DNA of 5,142 nt from a bacterium HR12. GTDB taxonomy: Bacteria; Actinomycetota; UBA4738; HRBIN12. The stretch lies in assembly GCA_002898915.1 (NCBI GenBank), contig BEHO01000113.1, forward strand, positions 1 through 5,142, read 5' to 3'. The notes below the pieces were generated by a model that was given only the letters and a program-made list of their open reading frames with translations, searched no databases and had not been told where the DNA came from. The position numbers and the translations under genes were made by a program. Below are positions 1 through 5,142 of the stretch, piece by piece (position 1 is the stretch's first letter; every line of letters starts with the position of its first letter).

Positions 1-701
1 TGCCGCTCCTGCACCAGTCGGCGCTCGGCTCGCTCTACCTGCTCGCGAGGGGGCGGCTCGACCCCCTGTGGTGGTCCATGCTGCTGCCGCTCTTCTTCCT
101 CACCTCGTCGTTCTTCGTGGGCCCGGCGATGGTGACGGTCGAGAGCTTCCTCTCGGCGCGGGCCCACGGCCGGCGACCGCCGGTGCCCGTGCTCGTGGAG
201 ATGGTCCGGGTCTCCGGGGTCCTGATGCTCGTGTACGCGGTCGCCAAGGTCGCCGATCTCGCGTACCGAGGAGCGCTCGGACGGCTGCTCGAGGGGTCGA
301 CGGCGAGCACCCTGTTCCTCATCGAGCTCGGGGTCTTGGTCCTCGTGCCCGCCTCCGTCTTCCTCTCGCGGGACCTCGCGCTCCGGCCCCGCAGGCTCGT
401 CGCCGCGGCGTCGCTGGCGGTCGCGGGCGTCGCGGTGAACCGGGCCAACGTCGTCTTCACCGGGATGGCGGCCTCCGCCGGCGGGGCCTCGTACCTCCCC
501 TCGTTGCCGGAGGTGGCGCTGACGGTCGGCCTGGTGGCGGGGGGCGTGCTCCTCTACCTGTTCGTCGTCGAGAACTTCCCGATCCTGCCGGAGGTTGGGC
601 CGCCGGCCGCGGCGCGCCGGGAGCGGGCGGTGGTCGTGCCCCGGGCTCCGGTGGCGGGCGAGCGCGAGCTCGTCGGCGCCCGATCGGCGTCGGCGCCCTG
701 A
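1..701 (+). CDS. hybB: HybB/NrfD-family hydrogenase membrane subunit, 5' end missing
   Basis: This is the C-terminal 232 residues of a polytopic membrane protein, cut by the left edge; the frame enters at base 3 and ends at TGA 699-701. The visible part opens with LHQSALGSL, followed by PLWWSMLLPLFFL, motifs typical of HybB, the quinone-reactive membrane anchor of group 1 [NiFe]-hydrogenases (NrfD/PsrC superfamily). About five hydrophobic segments follow, near visible residues 26-45, 66-83, 101-120, 132-152 and 169-192. The NRANVVFTG stretch near residues 145-155, then YLPSLPE and a last helix ending FPIL, also match HybB. Family members run to roughly 400 residues with about ten helices, so nearly half is missing. 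After the last helix there is an odd tail of about 35 residues rich in Ala, Arg, Val and Pro. The downstream hyp genes support a hydrogenase role; a related NrfD-type anchor of another oxidoreductase is the main alternative. Confidence 0.85.
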   Translation, partial: PLLHQSALGSLYLLARGRLDPLWWSMLLPLFFLTSSFFVGPAMVTVESFLSARAHGRRPPVPVLVEMVRVSGVLMLVYAVAKVADLAYRGALGRLLEGSTASTLFLIELGVLVLVPASVFLSRDLALRPRRLVAAASLAVAGVAVNRANVVFTGMAASAGGASYLPSLPEVALTVGLVAGGVLLYLFVVENFPILPEVGPPAAARRERAVVVPRAPVAGERELVGARSASAP

Positions 702-786
702 GCGTCGCAGCCCGGTTAGGCTGGGCCGGAGGACCGTCCGGCGCGGGGCCGACCGACCCGCCCCTCCAGCCACGGCAACGGGCACG
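702..786 (+). promoter_or_regulatory. hybB-hypF intergenic gap with inverted repeats and a weak promoter-like box
   Basis: This 85-base gap is the only appreciable non-coding stretch in the window. It holds TAGGCT at 717-722, which resembles a -10 hexamer of high-GC actinobacteria, but I see no recognisable -35 element 16-18 bases upstream. Two small inverted repeats lie next to or across it. GCCCGGT (710-716) can pair with GGCTGGGC-type bases at 720-726, with two G-U pairs and a 3-base loop. GCCGGA (725-730) pairs perfectly with TCCGGC (737-742) around a 6-base loop. The two stems share bases 725-726, so they could not form fully together. No T-run follows either, so neither looks like an intrinsic terminator. 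In DNA this GC-rich, short stems arise easily by chance. The gap could hold an internal promoter for hypFCDE or be plain spacer. Confidence 0.3.
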
Positions 787-3081
787 ATGACGACCGAGAT
801 GACCAGGGCGAGGGCGACGTCGCGGCCCTCGGTCGTCGCGCGCAGGATCGAGGTCCGCGGCGTGGTGCAGGGGGTGGGGTTCCGGCCGTTCGTCTGGCGG
901 CTCGCGAACCGTCACGGGGTGACCGGCTGGGTCCGCAACCGCGGCGGGGTCGTGGAGATCCTGGCCGAGGGACCCGAGGAGCGCCTGGAGGCCTTCTGCC
1001 GCGCGCTGGAGGCCGACCCGCCGCCGCTCGCGCGGGTCGAGGAGGTCCGTTGGTCCGAGGTCCGACCCGGTGGCTTCGCCACGTTCGAGGTGGACGAGAG
1101 CCAGGAGGAGGAGCTCGGCGAGCGGCTGATCTCGCCCGACGTCGCCACGTGCGGCGCGTGCCTGCGCGAGCTCTTCGACCCCGCCGACCGCCGGTACCGG
1201 TACCCGTTCATCAACTGCACCGATTGCGGGCCGCGGTTCACCATCATCGAGGCGCTCCCCTACGACCGGGAGCGGACGAGCATGCGGGTCTTCCCCATGT
1301 GCCCGGATTGCGAGCGCGAGTACCGGGACCCGTCGGATCGTCGCTTCCACGCCGAGCCCGTGGCCTGCCCCGCGTGCGGCCCCACGCTCCGGCTCGTGGA
1401 CGGGCGAGGGCGGCCGATCGCGGGGGATCCGATCGAGCGGGCCGCGGCGCTCCTCCTCGAGGGGAGGATCGTGGCCCTGAAGGGCCTCGGCGGCTTCCAC
1501 CTCGCCTGCCTGGCCGAGGAGGAGGGGGTCGTCGCCGAGCTCCGCCGACGGAAGCGACGGCCCCACAAGCCCTTCGCCGTGATGGTCGCGGACCTCGAGG
1601 CGGCCCGCGAGCGGTTCGCGCTGTCGCCGGCCGAGGAGCGCCTCCTCGCCTCCCCCCAGGCGCCGATCGTCCTCGTTCGGGACCGCGGGACGCTCGCGCC
1701 CTCCGTCGCTCCCGGTCACCGTCGCCAGGGCGCGATGCTCCCCGCCACGCCCCTCCACCACCTCCTCCTGCGGGAGGTGGGTCGGCCCCTCGTGATGACG
1801 AGCGGGAACGTCTCCGACGAACCGATCTGCATCGACGACGAGGACGCCCTCCGACGGCTGGCGGGGATCGCCGACGCCTTCCTGCTCCACGATCGCCGGA
1901 TCGTGGCGCGCTACGACGACCCCGTCACGCGGGTCTGGCGCGGCGAGCCGGTCGTCCTGCGCCGGGCGCGGAGCTACGCGCCGAGCCCCATCACGCTCCC
2001 CGTCGCGGTCCCCCCGATCCTCGGGGCCGGGGCCGAGCTCCACGGCGCCTTCTGCCTCGCCTCGGGGACCCACGCGTTCCTCTCGCAGCACATCGGGGAC
2101 CTCGACAGCGAGGAGGCGATGCGCGCGTACGAGGAAGCGCTCGAGCGCTACCGCACGCTGTTCCGGATCGAGCCGGAGGCCGTCGCTCACGACCTGCACC
2201 CCGACTTCCTCTCCACGCGGTACGCGGAGGAGACCGGTCTGCCGCGCGTCGCGGTGCAGCACCACCAAGCGCACGTCGCGGCGACCATGGCCGAGCACCG
2301 GCTGCGGGGCGAGGTGATCGGGGTGGCCTTCGACGGGTTCGGCCTCGGCGAGGACGAGACGGCCTGGGGCGGCGAGTTCCTGGTCTGCAACGCGGCGAGG
2401 GCGGAACGGGTCGGCCACCTCCGGCAGGTGCGCCAGCCCGGCGGGGACGCGGCGGTCCGGTACCCCTGGCGGATGGCCATCGCCCACGCGCAGGACGCGG
2501 GCGTGCTGCCCGCCGCCCTGGGCCTGCTCGGTGAGCGCTCGGTGGAGGAGCTCGAGACGGTCCTCGCGCAGGTGCGGGGGGAGCTCCCCTCGCCGCGGAC
2601 GAGCTCGGGCGGGCGGCTGTTCGACGCCGTGGCGGCCCTGGCGGGGATCTGCGAGGAGGCGACCTACGAGGGGCAGCCGGCGATCCTCCTCGAGCAGGCG
2701 GCCCTCTCCAGCGCCACGCGCGAGTACGCGTTCGAGCTCGCGACCGTGGACGGCAGGCTCGTCCTCGACACGCGTCCGATCGTGGCCGGGGTGGTGAAGG
2801 ACCTGGTCCGCGGGCGTTCACCGGGCGAGGTCGCCGGGCGGTTCCACCGCACCCTGGCCGCGGCGATCCTGGAGGTGTGCCGGGCGATCCGCGGCGGCAC
2901 CGGACTGTCGCGGGTGGTGCTCGGCGGCGGCGTGTTCCAGAACGACCTCCTCCTCTCCGACGTCGTCACCCGGTTGGAGACCTGCGACTTCGAGGTGTAC
3001 GTTCCGAGGCGCACCCCGGTGGGGGACGGAGGCGTCGCCCTCGGCCAGGTGCTCGTGGCGAGCGCGCGGCTCGAGGGCTGA
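787..3081 (+). CDS. hypF: HypF, carbamoyltransferase of hydrogenase maturation
   Basis: HypF makes the carbamoyl adenylate that is the source of the active-site cyanides and transfers the carbamoyl group to HypE in the cytoplasm. The protein is 764 residues, close to the 750 of E. coli HypF, with all domains in order. The acylphosphatase domain (about 20-105) has GVVQGVGFRPF with catalytic Arg33 and Asn51, 18 apart as in E. coli. Two CX2CX18CX2C zinc motifs follow: Cys122/125/144/147 and Cys172/175/194/197. A YrdC-like nucleotide-binding domain (about 210-400) has KGLGGFH and SGNVSDEPI. A Kae1-like carbamoyltransferase domain (about 410-760) has SQHIGDLD, metal-binding HHQAH (492-496), FDGFGLGED, GGGVFQND and GDGG (746-749). 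ATG 787 is chosen because the only upstream in-frame initiator-like codon back to 718 is a CTG (721) and the acylphosphatase domain starts soon after. No good Shine-Dalgarno precedes it, and ATG 799 is the alternative. TGA ends it 23 bases before hypC. Confidence 0.96.
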   Translation: MTTEMTRARATSRPSVVARRIEVRGVVQGVGFRPFVWRLANRHGVTGWVRNRGGVVEILAEGPEERLEAFCRALEADPPPLARVEEVRWSEVRPGGFATFEVDESQEEELGERLISPDVATCGACLRELFDPADRRYRYPFINCTDCGPRFTIIEALPYDRERTSMRVFPMCPDCEREYRDPSDRRFHAEPVACPACGPTLRLVDGRGRPIAGDPIERAAALLLEGRIVALKGLGGFHLACLAEEEGVVAELRRRKRRPHKPFAVMVADLEAARERFALSPAEERLLASPQAPIVLVRDRGTLAPSVAPGHRRQGAMLPATPLHHLLLREVGRPLVMTSGNVSDEPICIDDEDALRRLAGIADAFLLHDRRIVARYDDPVTRVWRGEPVVLRRARSYAPSPITLPVAVPPILGAGAELHGAFCLASGTHAFLSQHIGDLDSEEAMRAYEEALERYRTLFRIEPEAVAHDLHPDFLSTRYAEETGLPRVAVQHHQAHVAATMAEHRLRGEVIGVAFDGFGLGEDETAWGGEFLVCNAARAERVGHLRQVRQPGGDAAVRYPWRMAIAHAQDAGVLPAALGLLGERSVEELETVLAQVRGELPSPRTSSGGRLFDAVAALAGICEEATYEGQPAILLEQAALSSATREYAFELATVDGRLVLDTRPIVAGVVKDLVRGRSPGEVAGRFHRTLAAAILEVCRAIRGGTGLSRVVLGGGVFQNDLLLSDVVTRLETCDFEVYVPRRTPVGDGGVALGQVLVASARLEG

Positions 3082-3091
3082 GCGAGCAGCG

Positions 3092-3097
3092 GGAGGT
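3092..3097 (+). promoter_or_regulatory. Ribosome binding site of hypC
   Basis: GGAGGT lies 7-8 bases before GTG 3105, an ideal Shine-Dalgarno spacing. A second in-frame GTG at 3096-3098 overlaps this motif and would add three residues (Val/Met-Arg-Ala) in front. It has no ribosome site of its own, and using it would bury the cysteine that must follow the initiator methionine. The motif therefore decides the start in favour of 3105. Confidence 0.8.
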
Positions 3098-3104
3098 GCG
3101 AGCC

Positions 3105-3401
3105 GTGTGCCTCGGGGTTCCGGGGAAGATCGTCGAGGTCTCCACCGAGGACGGCGTCCGGATGGGGCGCGTGGACTTCGGCGGCATCACGCGCACGGCG
3201 TGCCTCGAGTACGTGCCGGACGCGGACATCGGCTCCTGGGTGGTGGTCCACGTCGGGTTCGCCATCAGCGTCGTGGATGAGGAGGAGGCGCGGCGCGCGT
3301 ATCGGCTCCTGGCCGAGATGGGGAACCTCGAGGACATCGACCTGCCGCAGGATCCCGAGGGCGTGCGGGCCGAGCACTACCGGCCCGGGGGTGCGGCATG
3401 A
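3105..3401 (+). CDS. hypC: HypC/HybG/HupF-family hydrogenase assembly chaperone
   Basis: HypC is the small cytoplasmic chaperone that partners HypD while Fe(CN)2CO is assembled, then carries the iron unit to the hydrogenase large-subunit precursor. The product is 98 residues, slightly longer than the usual 75-95. From the GTG start it begins [11 protein letters not shown], the family signature. Cys2, exposed after Met removal, is the residue that binds HypD and the large subunit. The OB-fold-like core follows with GRVDFGG (21-27), then [13 protein letters not shown] (43-55), the conserved segment ahead of the C-terminal helix. The last 20 or so residues are a polar extension with no motif I recognise. 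It follows hypF by 23 bases with a strong ribosome site, and its stop overlaps the hypD start (ATGA). Whether it is hypC or a hybG-type paralogue cannot be told from one copy. Confidence 0.96.
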   Translation: MCLGVPGKIVEVSTEDGVRMGRVDFGGITRTACLEYVPDADIGSWVVVHVGFAISVVDEEEARRAYRLLAEMGNLEDIDLPQDPEGVRAEHYRPGGAA

Positions 3402-4510
3402 GGTTCGTGGACGAGTACCGGGACGACCGCATCGCGCGGGCCCTGGTGGAGGAGATCCATCGCACGGCGACCCGGCCCTGGACGGTGATGGAGGTCTGCG
3501 GCGGCCAGACCCACACGCTGATCCGGCAGGGGATCGACGAGCTGCTAGCGCCGACGATCTCGCTCGTGCACGGACCGGGGTGCCCCGTGTGCGTGACGCC
3601 GCTGGCCCTCATCGACGAGGCGATCACGATCGCCAAGCGGCCCGACGCGATCCTCTGCTCGTTCGGGGACATGCTCCGGGTCCCCGGCTCGAGCGAGGAC
3701 CTGCTGATGGCCCGCGCCGCGGGTGGCGACGTGCGGGTCGTGTACTCGCCCCTGGACGCGCTGGAGGTGGCGCGTCGCAACCCCGACAAGACGGTCGTCT
3801 TCTTCGCCGTGGGGTTCGAAACCACGGCGCCGGCGAACGCGATGGCCGTCCTGCAGGCCGACCGGCTCGGGATCGAGAACTTCGCCCTCCTCGTGGCGCA
3901 CGTGCTCGTCCCGCCGGCGATCGTGGCGATCCTCGCGACGCCGGGGAACCGGGTCCAGGGCTTCCTCGCGCCCGGTCACGTGTGCGCGGTGCAGGGATGG
4001 CGCGAGTACGAGCCGCTCGCGCGCGACTACCGCGTCCCCATCGTCGTGACGGGGTTCGAGCCGGTGGACCTGCTCGAGGGGATCCTCATGCTCGTGCGGC
4101 AGCTCGAGGAGGGGCGGCACGAGGTCGAGAACCAGTACGTCCGCGCCGTCGTGCGCGAGGGGAACCGGGAGGCCCAGGCGGTGGTGACCGAGGTCTTCGA
4201 GACGTGCGATCGGGCCTGGCGGGGGATCGGCATCATCCCGAAGAGCGGACTGCGGCTGCGCGAGGCCTACCGTCGCTTCGACGCCGAGCTCCGCTTCCCG
4301 CGCGAGGGCGCCCCGGCGAGCGAATCCGAGGTCTGCATGGCGGGCGAGGTGCTGACCGGCCGCGTGCGGCCGGACCGATGCCCGGCCTACGGGACGCTCT
4401 GCACGCCCGCCACGCCCCTCGGCGCCCCGATGGTCTCGAGCGAGGGCGCGTGCGCCGCCTACTTCCTCGCCGGGCGGCCCCGGGCGGACGCCGTGGAGGC
4501 CGCGACGTGA
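3398..4510 (+). CDS. hypD: HypD, iron-sulfur scaffold for Fe(CN)2CO assembly
   Basis: HypD binds HypC and supplies the scaffold and redox centre on which iron receives CN and CO ligands. The 370-residue length matches the family. Near the N-terminus are CGGQTH with Cys34, and GPGCPVC with Cys62 and Cys65; the spacings of 28 and 3 residues match the essential cysteines of characterised HypD proteins. GFETTAP (139-145) and APGHV (191-195) are further family motifs. Four C-terminal cysteines, Cys313, Cys328, Cys335 and Cys352, sit in the expected places for the [4Fe-4S] cluster, around [10 protein letters not shown] and [14 protein letters not shown] 3398 overlaps the hypC stop by 4 bases. Only a weak G-rich stretch (3387-3393) precedes it, so translation probably depends on coupling to hypC. 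The stop overlaps the hypE start as GTGA. No residue I would expect to be essential is missing. Confidence 0.97.
   Translation: MRFVDEYRDDRIARALVEEIHRTATRPWTVMEVCGGQTHTLIRQGIDELLAPTISLVHGPGCPVCVTPLALIDEAITIAKRPDAILCSFGDMLRVPGSSEDLLMARAAGGDVRVVYSPLDALEVARRNPDKTVVFFAVGFETTAPANAMAVLQADRLGIENFALLVAHVLVPPAIVAILATPGNRVQGFLAPGHVCAVQGWREYEPLARDYRVPIVVTGFEPVDLLEGILMLVRQLEEGRHEVENQYVRAVVREGNREAQAVVTEVFETCDRAWRGIGIIPKSGLRLREAYRRFDAELRFPREGAPASESEVCMAGEVLTGRVRPDRCPAYGTLCTPATPLGAPMVSSEGACAAYFLAGRPRADAVEAAT
4495..4499 (+). promoter_or_regulatory. Ribosome binding site of hypE
   Basis: GGAGG lies inside the last codons of hypD, 7 bases before GTG 4507. It supports that GTG, which shares the GTGA overlap with the hypD stop, as the true hypE start. 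hypE can thus bind ribosomes independently as well as by re-initiation. Confidence 0.75.
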
Positions 4511-5142
4511 GCGAGGCCGAGGGCTTCGTGCTCCGCTGCCCCGTCCCGCTCCCGCCGGGAGCGAACGTGCTCCTCGGGCACGGGAGCGGCGGTCGGCTCA
4601 CGCAGCAGCTGATCCGCGAGGTGCTCGTGCCGATCCTCGACGGGACGGGATCGTCGGAGCTCGCGCGGCTCGGCGATGCGGCCGTGATCGACCTCGGCGA
4701 CGTGCGCCTCGCCTTCACCACGGACGCGTTCGTCGTCACCCCGCGGTTCTTCCCCGGCTCGAACATCGGCGAGCTGGCGGTGAACGGGACGGTGAACGAC
4801 CTCGCGATGATGGGCGCGGAGCCCCGGTTCCTCTCGGCCGCGCTCATCGTGGAGGAGGGGCTCCCCCTGGAGGACCTCGGCCTCGTCGTGACGGCGATGG
4901 CCGAGGCGTGCCGCCGGGCCGGCGTGCAGCTCGTGACCGGAGACACGAAGGTCGTGGAGCGGGGCGGCGCGGACGGCCTGTTCGTCATCACCCCGGGGAT
5001 CGGGACCGTCCCGGCGGGGGTCGACGTGGGCCCCGAACGCGCGCGGCCGGGCGACCGCATCCTCGTCAGCGGCCCCGTCGCCTCCCACGGGGTGGCGGTG
5101 ATGTCCAGGCGTGCCGGCATCGCCCTCGAGGGCGACCTCGCG
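4507..5142 (+). CDS. hypE: HypE, carbamoyl dehydratase, 3' end missing
   Basis: HypE accepts the carbamoyl group from HypF on its C-terminal cysteine and dehydrates it with ATP to a thiocyanate, the cyanide donor for HypC-HypD. The first 212 residues of a PurM/AIRS-fold protein are visible; the family runs to about 330-350, so roughly a third is missing. Motifs seen are [14 protein letters not shown] (23-36), GDAAVI (56-61), [14 protein letters not shown] (71-84), [19 protein letters not shown] (86-104), VTGDTKVV (143-150) with its nucleotide/Mg-binding Asp146, and [20 protein letters not shown] (181-200), where the C-terminal PurM domain starts. Most of the N-terminal and part of the C-terminal domain are therefore intact. 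The carbamoyl-accepting C-terminal cysteine lies beyond the window. The start is GTG 4507, supported by GGAGG 7 bases upstream. About 20 residues precede the first motif, a short extension that may be lineage-specific. Confidence 0.96.
   Translation, partial: MSEAEGFVLRCPVPLPPGANVLLGHGSGGRLTQQLIREVLVPILDGTGSSELARLGDAAVIDLGDVRLAFTTDAFVVTPRFFPGSNIGELAVNGTVNDLAMMGAEPRFLSAALIVEEGLPLEDLGLVVTAMAEACRRAGVQLVTGDTKVVERGGADGLFVITPGIGTVPAGVDVGPERARPGDRILVSGPVASHGVAVMSRRAGIALEGDLA

Noticed and set aside
725..742. The perfect 6-base-pair hairpin as a transcription terminator after hybB
   Set aside because: No T-rich run follows, the stem is short and the downstream genes serve the same pathway, so a terminator is not supported.
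595..786. Upstream extension of hypF overlapping the end of hybB
   Set aside because: The frame is open to 595, but the extra 64 residues are Arg/Pro-rich, have no family counterpart and overlap the hybB reading frame. ATG 787 gives the normal HypF length.
68..790. A 240-codon + strand frame overlapping hybB
   Set aside because: It is Gly/Arg/Ala-rich with no motif, while the overlapping frame ending at 701 has clear membrane helices and HybB signatures.
457..2487. A 676-codon open frame on the - strand opposite the end of hybB and most of hypF
   Set aside because: Long stop-free antisense frames are expected opposite GC-rich coding DNA. The translation is dominated by Arg, Pro, Gly and Ala without domains, and the + strand frame carries complete HypF motifs over the same bases.
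1050..2534. A 494-codon + strand frame inside hypF
   Set aside because: It is an out-of-frame shadow of hypF with a highly biased Arg/Pro/Gly/Ala composition and no recognisable motif.
1991..2821. A 276-codon - strand frame opposite hypF
   Set aside because: It is composed almost only of Arg, Pro, Ala, Gly and Ser, a typical antisense artefact of GC-rich DNA.

Overview
The window is a stretch of very GC-rich bacterial DNA (about 70% G+C or more by eye). It carries one gene cluster, all on the + strand, for assembly of a [NiFe]-hydrogenase. The order is hybB-like (3' part only) - hypF - hypC - hypD - hypE (5' part only). GTG starts for hypC and hypE, strong third-position G/C preference and a lone TAGGCT-like box fit a high-GC lineage such as Actinomycetota. 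No gene here fixes the phylum, so that is only a suggestion.

Layout: positions 1-701 hold the C-terminal part of an integral membrane subunit of the HybB/NrfD family, which would anchor a hydrogenase and pass electrons to or from the quinone pool. An 85-base non-coding gap (702-786) follows, with small inverted repeats and a possible but weak promoter element. hypF then runs 787-3081, hypC 3105-3401, hypD 3398-4510, and hypE from 4507 past the right edge. hypF and hypC are 23 bases apart. hypC/hypD and hypD/hypE each overlap by 4 bases (ATGA and GTGA), so these genes are almost certainly one translationally coupled unit.

How they work together (known for the Hyp pathway, inferred here from intact motifs): HypF turns carbamoyl phosphate and ATP into a carbamoyl adenylate and transfers the carbamoyl group to the C-terminal cysteine of HypE. 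HypE dehydrates it to a thiocyanate. The HypC-HypD complex receives the cyanide, assembles the Fe(CN)2CO unit and delivers it to the hydrogenase large-subunit precursor. Nickel insertion (HypA/HypB) and the endopeptidase that trims the large subunit are needed as well but are not in this window. Neither are the structural large and small subunits, which probably lie upstream of the left edge.

I found no RNA gene, mobile element, CRISPR array or convincing terminator. All recognisable genes look intact apart from truncation at the window edges. This reads as a well-known system, not a new one. The points worth a second look are the short hybB-hypF gap, the start-site choices and the unusual C-terminal tail of the HybB-like protein.
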